This document shows, one piece after another, positions 11,935-24,339 of a stretch of 64,000 bases of DNA (its first letter is position 1; the number at the start of each line of letters is the position of its first letter). The notes beneath the pieces were generated by a model, which was given only the letters and a program-made list of their open reading frames with translations, was not told the DNA's origin and searched no databases. Made by a program: the position numbers and the translations under genes. The stretch is from Liolophura sinensis (taxonomy: Eukaryota > Mollusca > Polyplacophora > Chitonida > Chitonidae): positions 72,508,028 through 72,572,027 of the forward strand of contig NC_088295.1 in the NCBI RefSeq assembly GCF_032854445.1, read 5' to 3'.

Positions 11935-12580
11935 ACACGAGAATATGTGACGAAGAGTTTAAAGTGCACGTAGCAATGTGTACACATAATAGTAGTATAC
12001 GTCAATATATGGCAAGCAGTCAAAAGTGCACGTAGCATTGCGTAAATTTAATTATAGTATACGTGAATATGTGACAAGCAGTCCAAAGTGCACGTAACTT
12101 TGCGTGAACATAACTATGCTATATGTGAATATGTGACAAGCATCCCAAAGAGCGCATAGGAATGTGTACACATAACTCTAGTACACGCGAATATGTTTCA
12201 AACAAACGTGTGACAAACACATAACTCTACTACACATAAATATGTAAAAAATAGTTCTAAGTGCACATAGCATTGCGAACACATAACTATGCAACACGTG
12301 AATATGTGACAAGCATTCCAAAATGCACGTAGCATTATGTAAACTTAATTATAGTATACGTGAATATGTGACAAGCAGTCCAAAGTGCACGTAACTTTGC
12401 GTGAACATAACTATGCTATATGTGAATATGTGACAAGCATCCCAAAGTGCGCATAGGAATGTGTACACATAACTATAGTACACGCGAATATGTTTCAAAC
12501 AAACATGTGACAAGCAGTCTGAAGTGCACGTAGCATTGCGTACATACAACTATAGTACACCCTAATATCTAAAAACAGTA
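11935..12580. repeat. Minisatellite, about 60-bp unit with a 297-bp higher-order period
   Basis: Roughly ten diverged units of the type GTGAATATGTGACAAGCAGT / CCAAAGTGCACGTAGCATTG / CGTACACATAACTATAGTA. A block of about 190 bp starting near 12004 is repeated nearly exactly 297 bp later near 12301-12500, so several adjacent units were duplicated together. Confidence 0.9.
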
Positions 12581-12881
12581 CGAAGTGCGCGGTACTATTG
12601 CATACACATAACAATTACCTCAATCTAATAACTAAAGTAAGCGCCATTTCGATATAGTTACGTGCTTGTAACGCTATGGATTTCGTGAAACTGAGACAGG
12701 AGAGAAATGAACCTCTCAGATATACTATCTTTAATATTTTTATGTGATTTTTTTAAAGAATTCAATAATGATTTTTGGACATGCTTTTTAACTGACTACT
12801 ATACATGCTATATTCGTTATTTAGTTACCAGCTTTCGTTGTCTGTTATCCGCTGCTAAATATAGAGCCAAACACAATTTCT

Positions 12882-13178
12882 TGACTGTCTCCAGATTTAT
12901 TTATTTATTTATTTATTTGATTGGTGTTTTACGCCGTACTCAAGAATATTTCTCTTATACGACGGCGGCCAGCATTATGGTGGGTGGAAACCAGGCAGAG
13001 CCCGGGGGAAACCCAAGACCATCCGCAGGTTGCTGGCAGACGTCCCACGTACGGCCGGAGAGGAAGCCAGCATGAGCTGGACTTGAATTCACAGCGACCG
13101 CATTGGTGAGAGGCTCCTGGGTCATTACGCTGCGCTAGCGGGCTAACCAACCAAGCCACAGAGGCCCCTGACTGTCTC
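12882..13178 (-). mobile_element. Full-length tRNA-derived SINE (RUDI/V-SINE-like), with 10-bp target duplication
   Basis: The body is 12892-13168 on the minus strand. Its 5' head GGCTTGGTTGGTTAGCCCGC carries a Pol III A box and GTGAATTCAAGTCC a B box; the 3' end is GAAATATTCTTGAGTACGGC-like text, then AACACCAATCAAATAAATAA. It is flanked by perfect direct repeats TGACTGTCTC at 12882-12891 and 13169-13178. The resemblance to the molluscan RUDI/V-SINE group is from memory of its 3' part and needs a library search; the SINE class itself is clear. Confidence 0.9.
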
Positions 13179-14114
13179 AATATAAGACTTCACCTAGCAT
13201 CATTTTGCACACACACATTAAAGGTAAGTCGAAATAAGAAAAATAAAGCAGCTTAGGCCATTAAGCGCAATGATTATATTTCACTGGTGATTGAAGTCTT
13301 ATGTTAAACTGTCTATTCGCCTACAGTCTTGTCATTTTTTTGACTGACATATTTTCTGTTATAGTACTCCGGTAGCTTATATACAGTCTTGTGCACAGCC
13401 GTGTTTATTAGGGAATTAACGGTCAATTCACTTTATTATACTCGGTGTGCCTGAAGTAACATGGGATTAGACAGAAATGTCAGTAGCCTGTCAATGAAGG
13501 GCCTCAAGGCTATCTGTCCATGGACATAAAATGGCCAACTGTTGTAGCCTTGAGCTGAAAGATTTAATTTATCTTCAACTTTTGTTTTTTTTTTCTCACA
13601 AAGTATTTAGCCGTGAAACCATATCTTGTTACACAACAGGGAAGCTTAAATTAAGCTTCTCTCCAAAGACTAATGATTCAAAAACGTTCCTATAGCTGTT
13701 ACATGAAGTCAATTAGATGTCAAGTCTCTTTTTCGGGTTAAATGTAAGGATTTTTCTTAGCATTTCAAACTGATTTGCACACCATTCCCATTGATATTTC
13801 CTGTCCAAAAATCAATTTTACTGCTCTTAATTACGACATAAAATAACACAAATTTTTTGGAGGGAGTAGGCTGTGTAATACAGTCTTTGCGCAAAGGGAT
13901 AGTCCGTTGATATTCCGCTATTTATTTTCACTTTTAAAAGGCTCTTATCCATTAAGGCGTTCAAATTCAGTCGTATCCGTTTTGCATTGAGTTTTAGCTG
14001 AAGGCATATCTTTTGTGACACAAAAATATATCCGGGTTGTCTAACTGAGCAACTGAGATTCAAAAAAGCTATTCATCTGCTATTGTTCACCAATGCAAAT
14101 GAATGATTGAATGC
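13179..14114. other. Intergenic, nothing recognised
   Basis: AT-rich sequence without supported exons or recognised repeats; a small inverted TTAAGCTT-type palindrome lies near 13645. Confidence 0.4.
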
Positions 14115-14350
14115 TTGGGGTTTACACTTGTGTGTGTACACTTATTGTGTCTTCTTGTAGCAGGGCGAGCCCATGCCCCAAAGTGCTGCCGCCACTGAAG
14201 TACCATGCCAAAGACACCATACATGACACCCAGCCCAGTTACATTATACTGACACCGGGCCAACCAGCCATCTATCCTCGGTCTAACCTTCCCGTGCTGA
14301 GCACCAAACGAGGCAGCAACAAATACCATTTTTAAAGCGTTTGGCATGAC
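14115..14350 (-). mobile_element. SINE-like dispersed repeat, family C, copy 2
   Basis: Shares with the copy at 9705 the segments GGCAGGGCGAG/GCAGGGCGAGC, CCGCCACTGAAGTACCATGC, ATTATACTGACACCGGGCCA and AGCAACAAATACCAT, in the same order. Open frames on both strands here are incidental. Confidence 0.75.
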
Positions 14351-15679
14351 CCGTTCTTCACCAATACAAAGCAGAGGTCAATTCCACAAAGCCAGATTTG
14401 TTTCAAATCAAACCTCAGTCAAACTATGAAATTGGATGTAAACCTGACGTACTGAATTCTGACAATGAAAATGGCATTGACGACTACTTTATTTATTACA
14501 GTGCTATAATGCCATATTCAAGAATTGTTCACTCATACGATGACTTGTAGAATTCTTCAGTTTAATGGGCGGATGAAACCTGTGGTGCCTTGGGTAAACA
14601 ACCCACCTTTGGCACTTTACTTTCGAACTTTCCCACGTTCGATGTACAGCTATATACTATATATTTGCCTCTAACGAACGATAGACTACGCAAATGTTAA
14701 CCCGAGTCTCCTCGACGGGTTAATGCCATCAAATCCGCACGAAGAGTAAGGCTCATAAATACTCTGCTCTAAAGATAATATTACATTTTGTTGCTATGCT
14801 CCATTCCAGTTCCTCGCCATTGAACATCTTGCGCATCATAACTCAATTACTTAGTCGCGAAACTTCAAACGGACGTCATCAGATACAGTGGGTATGTTGG
14901 ATAATGTGTTATTGTAGAATACGCTCTTGTGTAAGCAAACCTTACCACTCTTCATCCGGATTGCGTGTTCCGACATGGAACACAGTCCGGTCGATACACC
15001 ACTTATTGTCGGAGAAAACAAATTAGTGAGGGCAAAAGAAGTTAACCTGCAATCACCATTATTCACTCCATTGGATCTCCGTGGGGAAGGGATTATTTTT
15101 ACGAACTGTTTAATTACGTGATATGATCATCGGTTCAGTCGGTCATTTGCTGTTGTTATAGCGGTGTATCTTGTGGTTACAACAGATTTGCTCACTGGAG
15201 TCCCAACTACAACAGTTTTTCACAATTCTTCACGTGTGAGTTTTTCTCGCGTCCCATCAACATCATCCGGTACTCCACACGGGCTTCAGACTTTTTCCCT
15301 TATTTATCTGAGAATAATAGATTCAGCGTCACTTTGCTACAAAAATCTCCACACCCAGGAACTTCCTGATTTGTTGATTAAGCCACTTAACTAAACTGAT
15401 AAGGCATTTAAAAATTACTGAAGCAAAAAAGGAAGGATTGAAATGATTTGTATGTTGTATATCCTTCAATCTTTCTGTTTTTCAAGTATACATGATGACT
15501 TCCTCTCAGGTCGTAAAAGGTGAGGTGTTGGTATTCCCCCGGGATATGTTGTATTTTATGCTTGCCTACTGAACTGTTACACGCTTGCAACGACTTGAGT
15601 CATGCGTTGTAACGAGACTTTAAACTGGCGGGTCAGACTAACAGCTGACACTAACCTATCACCATGTGATTTGTGGTAT
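14351..15679. other. Intergenic, nothing firmly recognised
   Basis: A short half-site GTCAATTCCACAAAGCCAG at about 14378 resembles the terminus of the MITE at 16815-17021 and may be a solo end. The remainder has short ORFs only, with no splice or domain support. Confidence 0.4.
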
Positions 15680-16000
15680 TTCCTGAGGCCTGGTCCCTTT
15701 GCATTGTTTTAATGTGATTTTATGTTAAATGTGATGACAACACAGCATTTTGAGTAATTATAGACGAGTGGCGTCTAATAAATTGCAATTAATATCACTG
15801 CATTTTTTTACGTAATTCTGCTTAAGCTATGGTCCTAGATGGTGTGTAATTTGCTACAATTTATGCATTTACATGAACATAATAAAGCCCTAACTGAAGT
15901 AAATTGATAAGAAGTCGTGTTTCACCGGTTAGTTGTGACCATTTGCCAGCTATCACACTTTCGTCAGTGCTCTGTTTTTTCTCTCTATGCTATACGTCTT
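15680..16000 (+). repeat. Dispersed repeat D, copy 2 (near complete)
   Basis: The best-preserved early copy: GGCCTGGTCCCTTTGCATTG, GATGACAACACAGCATTTTG, GTCTAATAAATTGCAATTAA, ACATGAACATAATAAAGCCC and GCCAGCTATCACACTTTCGT, ending with TCTCTCTATGCTATACGTCT. Confidence 0.85.
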
Positions 16001-16814
16001 GATTACATCATGTAGGACATGTTGTTTTTCCATCATCGCATATCCGGATGCTAGCTGCACATCAGCTTAATGTAATATACTTTCATAGTCTTATTCGTTT
16101 GCCATATTTCGATTTCAGGAAACTTGAATGCCTGCTACTTTTTACTCTCAAAACCAGACGAGTCTGTCATGGTAACAAATGTAGTACACAGGTCAATATG
16201 ATGTGAAAAAACATTACATAAATGCATTCCTCTACCAAACTTTTCCAATTATTTGAAAATGTATACCATGTCTAGTTGACAAGTTACGTGTTTTTACTCA
16301 AGTCCTGATGTTCTATATTCACCATATCATTTTCTCCGAATTATTATCACCCTGTAAGTTTCTCTAATGTGTATGCACATTTTTTTGCGTTAATACGTGA
16401 AATATTAGCAAGGTAAGTTATATCACCTCAGATAGGTACCACTGTAGATAGGGAGCATATCAAAATGCGTTAGTGTCGATCCAACAAGGGAAAAGTATCT
16501 GCAGCCATTTTGGTGAATATTTACGGACTCGATAAGTTAAGTCGAGTAGCAGACAAATTTACACAAAAGCCATTTGAATGGGGTCTTTGATTGTGATTAG
16601 TAGTTAAGAAGTACATCGAGAAGGAGGCGATGGAAGAACAAAAGTTTAAAGACCCTGAAAGTACCTATGACCAATTCCACAAATTCAGATTTAAATAAAA
16701 ACTGAGAGCTCGTCATGCATGATGCTTAATTTTGGGTGATGAAAGTTGAAACTTTCACACTTGACACATTTCACCACTACAGCGTCGCATCGCAAATTTT
16801 TACTTAAGTCTCCA
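16001..16814. other. Intergenic, nothing recognised
   Basis: No supported gene or repeat family identified. Confidence 0.4.
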
Positions 16815-17021
16815 GGGGCCGATTCCACAAAGACGTTTGTGGCTTAAGTCAAAATTTAAAACCTCTTCTCGCTTTTTAGTGCTGGAAATTTAGACATATT
16901 TGCCTTAAGGTAACATAAGTAAAGTGGACAAAATTTTAATTTCGAAAGCCGAGAAAAAAGCTTTAGAATCACATTTTAAATTTTGATTTTGAAGTCGGAA
17001 ATAGCTTTGTGGAATGGGCCC
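16815..17021. mobile_element. Palindromic MITE, about 207 bp
   Basis: The left end GGGGCCGATTCCACAAAGAC and the reverse complement of the right end (TGGGCCCATTCCACAAAGCT) form terminal inverted repeats, and the arms continue to pair (AAAATTTAAAACCTC against AAAATTTAAAATGTG). No coding capacity. Target duplication not identified. Confidence 0.75.
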
Positions 17022-18375
17022 AAGACTGTTAAGCAAGTCAGCAAAGAGTTTACCTCAAATCGCTTCTGCAATGTACTAAATTGACAACTATCATTTAGTT
17101 GGTAAATCTATTTACCCAAAGTAACGCAATAACTCCGTTTGCCGTTCACAATTTAAGTAAAAGCCTTCTGAGTGAAAGAACTATTGAACAGTTCAAAGAG
17201 TAGAAAAGCTGGTGCACTTAATTACATGCTTAACAGAAAAGTATCAATCTAGAGGAGTAGTAGATGATGAGTTTACTTAAAACTTACCAGAACCCAGGGC
17301 AATAAACACAGGAAATACGTGTTAGAACGCCTATGGCATCCATTATCCATTATGCCTACAGCGTAAACGATTAGTAGATTGGAACAGGTCAATCCGAAAT
17401 CTCTAAGGACATTTGCACTTTATAGAGAGCCGTCCTCGACTATTTGAAACAAGGGACAACGTGGATAGGGCAACGTATATGTATACAGTTGCCATGGCTT
17501 GTTTGAGCCAATCATTAATACCCTCTTTTGTCAAGTGTGAAGGCTATTTATGGAGGTGTAAATAAGGCGCGAACATAACCCAGGTGGGGTAGACACTGAA
17601 TAAGATTTTACCATCGCAAGAGATGAAAAATAAAGTTTTTCGCAAGCCTTCAAATAAGAAATTTTTCATGTTTTTTATCACCTCCTGTTCCTTGCAAAGA
17701 ACCAGGCAACCAGTGAATAACCATGTGCGAACGTCCCTTCTCAGTCCATTGCTTTAGCGGAATTTTGCTTCCACATAAACGTTGTGGGCTGTCTTACTCC
17801 AGCTTCAGATCCCTTTCTTCAGCTTTTTTAAAAATCTCACTGATATATTAAGAATTGGTTATGACATGTATATATTGATTTTACATTTCTAATTTGAAAT
17901 TGCATTTTTGCATTTCGCACTGAAATATCGACTTTGTCTGAAAGCTGATGACTACTTTTTTATTCTAAATATTTCTTCCGAATAAGTTGGTGCCCTTAGT
18001 TGTTTAGAACTGGATCCTTGAATTAGAGGCGTGGGACGCCTTTTTCGGTTTGACTTACATACATGTAGCATGTGGAATATCATATTTGTCGCTTTTAAAT
18101 TGCAAATGAGTAAATTGCATTGAGTGTCTTTTCCTGCTCAATGGCCGGTAAGACCTGTGTTGTCTTGCATTACATGAGACCATGTATCCCACATAGCTTC
18201 ATGGAAAAGACGGATATAAATATGACTCCACAGCTTGGACCTGGATAACTGGAGTCGGCAAATCTTGCCCTGAAGGACGAGAAGTTCGAAAAACAAAATA
18301 TGTTCTCATTGGCTATAATTTGGTCGCATTATTCAAGCGTTTCCTTAAGAAATATTATGCTGTTTTTATCATAAA
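17022..18375. other. Intergenic, nothing recognised
   Basis: AT-rich, without supported exons. Confidence 0.4.
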
Positions 18376-18377
18376 TA

Positions 18378-19885
18378 TACTAATGGAAAAAAGTAATTGT
18401 GCATCACAGGAAATGGGACAAAACAAAAGATGTTTGAAAAGTTATAAACCTAACCGTCAATAAATATTTAGCCAAGCATTTTTCATGAAATGTCATGTCA
18501 CGTATCGCGCGTGGCACGTGCACTTCGTGTATAATGACATGACTCACATTCTGCATGATGTTTGACACATGAAGTTCACACACCTGATTTCGAAAATTGA
18601 AGAACTGTTGATTATTCTTTAGCCTCTAAATGTTGTGGAAAACACGTTAACTTCAACATCAACTGTACGTACAACATGCCACGGCTTACAGAAAATCAGC
18701 GTCTCCGCGCCGTGGGTATGCTGGAGACTGGAATGGCCCAGAATGAAGTTGCCAGACATTTTGGTGTCCATCGAAACACGATATCCTCTCTATGGCGACG
18801 TTTTCAACAGAATGGGAACACGAGAGATTTGCCCCGGTCCGGCCGTCCACGTGTGACGTCACGTCAGCAAGACAACCATATTCGGCTGACCCATCTAAGG
18901 AATCGATTCCAGAGTTCCAGTTTGACTGCTCGGACCATTCCTGGCTTACGCCCAATCAGCTCTAGGACTGTACGGAACCGACTGCGGGAGCGCAACATCC
19001 GACCCAGACGTCCTGCCATACGTTCGATTTTGCTCCAACATCACTGACAGGCACGTCTTGTCGAGCAGACAACATCTACGGTACAGGAGACAAAATTGGG
19101 ATGGTGTTCTGTTCACTGACGAGTCGAGATTTCATCTGGACGGCTCAGATGGCAGGGCAAGGGTGAGCAGACGTCCTAGTGAACAGTATGCTGACGCGTG
19201 CGTTGTTCAACGTCGAGCGTTTGGTGGCGGCAGCGTTATGGTATGGGGAGGCATCACATCTCATGGGCGGACCCAACTTGTCATTGTGAATGGCAATCTG
19301 ACAGGCCTGCGATACAGGGGCGAGATCATTCTGCCTCATGTGCAAGCGTTCATTCAAGGACATGGACGTAACATCACACTTCAGCAAGATAATGCCCGTC
19401 CACATGTCGCTCGTGTTGTGACGGATTTCTTGAGACAGCACAACATCCCGGTACTCCCTTGGCCAGCAGTTTCTCCTGACCTGTCCCCTATCGAGCACGG
19501 ATGGGATGAAATAAAACGGCGATTACGTCAGGGCCCGAATCAGCCATTGACGTTAGCTGATTTGGGACAAATGTTGCTTCAGACATGGAACAACATTCCC
19601 CAAGCTTTCTTCACTCTCTTAGTGTCGTCTATGCGTCGTCGTTGTCAAGCCCGCATCAACGCCAATGGTGGATACACACGATATTGAGTTTGTGAACTGA
19701 CTTTTGACACCACATCTCTTCGAATGCGTGCCATGATGCCTAGTGTCAAATCATAAAGATTTCGAGATTATCCTGTCAACAGTTAAACAGTGATTAAACA
19801 GAATACCAAATATCATATTCTTATCTTAATTCATTAGAACATGGCATAACTGCAGATGATGCACAGTTACTTTTTTCCAGTACTA
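18378..19885 (+). mobile_element. Tc1/mariner transposon, 1508 bp, TA target duplication
   Basis: Terminal inverted repeats of about 28 bp share the core TGGAAAAAAGTAA(T/C)TGTGCATCA; the left one starts at 18378 and the right one ends at 19885, with TA flanks at 18376-18377 and 19886-19887. The interior holds a Tc1-type transposase broken by one frameshift. The length and TIR design fit a once-autonomous Tc1 copy. Confidence 0.9.
18676..19687 (+). pseudogene. Tc1/mariner transposase, DD34E, frameshifted
   Basis: The first frame (18676-19047, 123 residues) begins MPRLTENQRLRAVGM and has the paired-type helix-turn-helix DNA-binding region (NEVARHFGVHRNTISSLWRRF, then the GRP linker RSGRPRV). 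The second frame (19058-19687) holds the catalytic core: first Asp in LFTDESRF, second Asp in QQDNARPH and Glu in SPIEHGWDEI, with exactly 34 residues between the second Asp and the Glu, i.e. DD34E. The two parts are in different frames, with a TGA at 19045-19047, so a 1-base indel just before it has broken the gene while leaving all three catalytic residues. The normal product cuts and pastes the element at TA sites; this copy is probably inactive but recent enough that both halves are otherwise open. Confidence 0.92.
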
Positions 19886-19887
19886 TA

Positions 19888-21464
19888 CATTCACGTACGG
19901 GTTTACGTGGGTTGATTTATGCATCGTGCGAGGTCTGTCAGCGATCGCTACTGTAAGACTTCAGCCTTTCCTCTGTATAATCTTCTGCTTTGTAGGAGCT
20001 GCTTTTCTGAACTGGGAGCTTGTCAGTATGTAATGATAACATTCGCCCACAATAGGGAAAAGTATTTTTTATAATAAAAAGGTCATTCATATTACATGTA
20101 TTTATGCCTGGTTTTTCGTCTGCTTGTGAGTTATACTGACATTTAATCATTCTTGGAATCCCCTCAATGTCACGGAGGACAGCGGAGTACCGTTATGAAG
20201 GGTATACACCTTTGTTTTGATCATAAGGAATGAAGAAACGCTTTGATCAGTTGTATCGATCCAGACGCTCAACTTCGATCATAAGCAAATACACGGAAGA
20301 AAGAAACATGATCTAGTACCAACAAAAAGATTATTTTATTGCTCTCACTTTTATTGTTTTCCAGGTTTCTGAAGAGCAGGAAAACAGTTATAGCAGACGG
20401 AAAAACTTGCTCACCTGAAGCTGTCTACCATTAGTGTAAGTGTACTGTATATCAATCCAAGACAACGTCCTGGATAATTTTACTCCATTGATCCCAAGAT
20501 TTCAGACCAAGTGATATTCCTGCGTCACATATTCCCAGACGCCATGAAATAGCAGTAATATTTCTGTACTTGGCATGGTGATTAATCAATGACTGAAAAT
20601 GGACAGCCATTGATTTCAACCGATAACTCTTTCCGCGTGCACTTTTCTGCATATGCTTTTATACCTCTCCCGGTCATGTTCCACTCGCTTCATTTTTCTG
20701 AGTCTGACTAAATACGTCTTCTCCTATCCAGTCGTGTGACAAATAACATGTCAGATCTGATCCTCCACCGCACGATCCACAAACCTCACCCCCTCGATTC
20801 CACAGGAGACGTTTGATCAATCATCTTTTATCCGTATTCGTCCTACTTAAGCGAAGCCTCAATATAAGGTTAATTGGCAGAAAAGGTTTTTCGTCTTCGA
20901 AAAAATACGAGATGTAAGAGAATATATAATATGATAGAGCCTGTTGGCTTTTGCACTCCAAGACTGTTGTTCAGAAAAATGGCCAGTGTCTTGTTCTTTA
21001 TTGGGATGTCCACCTTCGCCATCCGTTAATCGGATTTCAACTGGCGCTTTATTGCCAATGTATTCAGTATTTTTTGGTTGATCTTTAAAACCAAGAATAT
21101 TTCAGTGAAGGTCAGTTTTACGACCGGAGGAAACCGGAGTGCCCGGCGCCATTGAAGGACGTTTCTACATGTGATCCACATATTTCGACCAGCAGAGCAA
21201 TCTCCGTTTGTACGTCATGCTGATTCAAGGCAAATAATTTCTAATGAATTTAATGTAAGACCATCGTATAGCCATACAAGACGGCTAGGCCCCATGGTTA
21301 ATTATGTCCACGGGTTATTACTACCAAGATCCAGGGAACGGGCGGAGAAATGTTACTACTGAAGGTCAACTAGATGTTTAATAAGCAACAATAGCAATCG
21401 CAGTTATTCTTAAAACAGTTCCCAATACACATATGCCAGGAACAAACTCTTCGTAAAATGGGAA
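19888..21464. other. Intergenic, nothing recognised
   Basis: No supported exons or repeat families; short ORFs on both strands lack any signature. Confidence 0.4.
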
Positions 21465-21550
21465 ATTTATTTATTTACTTGATTGGTATTTTACGCCGTA
21501 CTGAAGAATGTTTCACTTAAACGACGGCGGCCTACATTATGGTGGGAGGT
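21465..21550 (-). mobile_element. RUDI/V-SINE-like SINE, 3' fragment
   Basis: Plus-strand text TTGATTGGTATTTTACGCCG then ACGACGGCGGCCTACATTAT and GGTGGGAGG is the reverse complement of the 3' part of the SINE at 12892-13168. The tRNA head is missing. Confidence 0.85.
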
Positions 21551-21592
21551 GTAAAATAGGACCTTAAAAACCCTTTACGTTTAAGTTGTTCG

Positions 21593-21850
21593 TTTGTTGT
21601 TGTTCATTATTGCTTTTGCAATGACTTTTTCTGCGCAAACCGATGACGTAGTACTCACGGATTACTACAGAACACAGATAAACTAAGTTTGAATCCTCAG
21701 GAATTCATTCGAGCCTAAGCTGTATACTTTGTTGTTCATTCCTGCATTTGCGAAGAGGTTTTCTGCGCAGACTGGTGACGTATTACTCATGGATCAAGAG
21801 AGCAGTTGTGAATTCAGTTTGAACCTTAGTCACCAGTGCGAGGGGCAAGG
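21593..21850. repeat. Diverged tandem duplication, about 130 bp x 2
   Basis: TTGTTGTTCATTATTGCTTT...TTTTCTGCGCAAACCGATGA and TTGTTGTTCATTCCTGCATT...TTTTCTGCGCAGACTGGTGA are two copies in the same orientation, each followed by GACGTA(G/T)TACTCA and CAGTTTGAA/AAGTTTGAA. Confidence 0.7.
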
Positions 21851-23160
21851 TGTCTCATAAATTCAGTCACCGTCTAAACTTCATCTGCATTTAGTTCTCT
21901 GTTATCTTCGAAAAAGGGATTTTATTGTTTCTTCTTTTTAAGACTCACATCACAACTTTTCTCTCTTTCCATTCTCTAGAAATGCCCGGGCGTCACACAG
22001 TAATTATAGGGCTGCATTACACCCACACACCAACGTTGTCCGAGCAGAAACTTGTCAAGAGTTGAGTGATTGATTGCTCCGTATTGTGGTTTACGAAGTG
22101 CTCAGTCCCATATACAAAAGCGACCAGATCTGTGGATGGAAAACCAGGGAAATCACTTAACCCTTCAACCATCTGACGACTTTAACAGGACAAAGTGTCA
22201 AGCGCTCCGTGCAGTTGGATTTTAGCACGAATACTTCACCTGGCCAAAATTTCCTTCTCTTTGAGGGGATGGCATTTAACATATTGTCAGCAAGCGCCAA
22301 AGTTAGACAAATCTCGGTTACGTAGATATCATATTCTTCCAGAAATAGACCTATTGTCAACAATTTATAACTGAGAGCTTAATTTATTTGAAATATCAAA
22401 GAGCTTGTCTTTCTGCTGGTACTTACGAATTCAACAACATAAATTTAGAAACCAACATTTTATTTCTTATCGAGCATGGCCCCGTTGCAGTTTTTCCCTC
22501 AGTGTGATAAATCTGTTACTTGTCGTAGGACAATATCGTAGGTAGAAGATAGACTGTCCAGTGAAAGCAAATGGCGCACGTCACTAGGGACAGATCCCGT
22601 TTGTCACGGATTCGGATAAGAGGTCAGTTCACAGCTTCTCTGGAATGTGCGAAGTGGCGGCCAAGAATAAATACATGCTGACTGGTTTATCCCCAGCTCA
22701 AAAAATTATTTTCTACAACATCTATAATACTTCGAAAATAAACAAGGAATGAAGAAAATCACACTTGGAATAAGAAAGTAGTGTACAGAGAAGAGAGATA
22801 TCCGCGGAGAATACACAATTTGAATAAAGAGTTTGACAGAGTCCAAAGTCAAATACTGCAGATAATATGGTGAAATTAAGGGAACTGTTCATTACGGCTG
22901 TAAACAAACAAAACTGTACTTGGTTTCTCGTCACGCGTATTCATTCACCACAACAGATTACAGAAAACTGTTCATGTAGATTGTTGTTTTTGTTGGTTAG
23001 TATCAGCCCAGGGAATCGCAGTTCTCAACCCCGCAGGCCATAAAACCCTGGAGGTGGCTGTCTCTTCAGCGACTGACCTTCTTGGGATGATTCTGAGATG
23101 GTTAAAACAAACAAAAAAATATTAATGAATACATTTATATTATCCTCGATAATTGTAGGC
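21851..23160. other. Intergenic, nothing recognised
   Basis: No supported exons or repeat families. Confidence 0.4.
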
Positions 23161-23164
23161 TCTA

Positions 23165-23398
23165 TCTCATTGAGGTTTAATCAACATTTCCCGTATACGA
23201 CACGGGGACAGGTTTATGGGTGGAGGAAAGCGGGCTGAGCTCGGGCAAACTGTCGATCTTTTCCAGTTAACTGCCAAACCACCTGACTTAAGAGTTGCAG
23301 TCGAACCACCACTGCTGGATTCGAACACACGACCTGCCAGTAGAGAGAGCGACAATGTGTGTACCGCTGAGCCAGCAAAGACGCATCTCCAGATTTAT
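23165..23398 (-). mobile_element. tRNA-derived SINE, second family, near full length
   Basis: On the minus strand the head reads TGGCTCAGCGGTACACACAT (A box) and GTCGTGTGTTCGAATCCAGC (B box, matching GTTCGAATCC perfectly), then a body TCAGGTGGTTTGGCAGTTAA and a tail CCCATAAACCTGTCCCCGTG. The head is tRNA-like but the segment is a retroelement rather than a tRNA gene, because the body continues and related bodies occur near 10.1 and 36.7 kb. A worn RUDI-like tail follows at about 23393-23455. Confidence 0.8.
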
Positions 23399-23632
23399 TT
23401 ATTCCTTGCTTAATTTGATTGTTGTTGAACATAATACTTAAGAATGTTCACTCTGCTGTGGGATAAGTTTGAAATCTGAATAACATGTAGCTCCATTATG
23501 GCCACATGCCCATCATGCTGTAAAAACTCTGTGGTTTAGAAGACAGAATAGTTGAAATATGTGGCTACAAAAGACGCCAAAAACACTCTGATGAGAACAC
23601 TAACCAGCCGGAAATAACTACAATTAAACATA

Positions 23633-23780
23633 TGAGCCCAGTTGTCCAAAATGTATTAAAAGTTAGGCAGACTTAAAACTTAATACTAGTCTTGGTCTAA
23701 TATAAAACTAATAGGACTTTAGTCCAGACTAAAGTTAATTCTGGCCTTAACTCCTAATACACTTATGAACAACTGGGCCA
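23633..23780. mobile_element. Palindromic MITE, about 148 bp
   Basis: TGAGCCCAGTTGTCCAAAAT at the left pairs with the reverse complement of the right end, TGGCCCAGTTGTTCATAAGT. The arms contain further pairing around TATTA and AGACTAAAGT. Non-coding. Confidence 0.75.
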
Positions 23781-24069
23781 AGCAGCGAAGGTAGATAATT
23801 TGCTGAATTCAGCTGATTCTATGTACCGGTTCTACATGTAAAGTATTGGTCTACCGTAGGCGATCGATCAAGCGCCATGCTTGGCAAATTGTAGTTAATG
23901 TTGGTGGTTAACAGAAGTGCTGCTAATTACTAATGAAGAAATTACATGTTCGGCAAATTCATTGCCATCTATCTTCTGGGTCGCTGATAATAACTATACA
24001 CGCTTTATAACTGTTCCATCTCTGGCATTAAGTGGAAAGATCTACCAGTAAAATGCGGATGATCCTGGG

Positions 24070-24178
24070 CATCCACCGGGATCTTTCCGGTTTCTTTTCA
24101 CCCATAATGCTAGCCAGGAGACGTTTAAGTGAAATATTCTTGAGTACGGGCGTAAAATTCAAATCAAATAAATAAACT
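24070..24178 (+). mobile_element. RUDI/V-SINE-like SINE, worn 3' fragment
   Basis: TCCGGTTTCTTTTCACCCATAATGCTAGCC, followed by AAGTGAAATATTCTTGAGTA and an AAATCAAATAAATAAA end, is the 3' half of the SINE seen at 52978-53248, with several substitutions. Confidence 0.8.
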
Positions 24179-24339
24179 TTTCCACAGGAAAGGTTCCTCA
24201 CTGACTGAATGATTAACTTAATAATGATTTTATATCATGTCAAGAGTGCGTGGGATATAACGTTTTGTTGTGGTATAGAATTACGTTCAAGCAGACTGCC
24301 GTGTTCATCGTTCTGGTCTTATCTGTAACTCTCGGCTAT

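Noticed and set aside
14087-14347. ORFs on both strands at 14.1-14.35 kb
   Set aside because: They lie in dispersed repeat family C, which also occurs at 9.7 kb with the frame disrupted.
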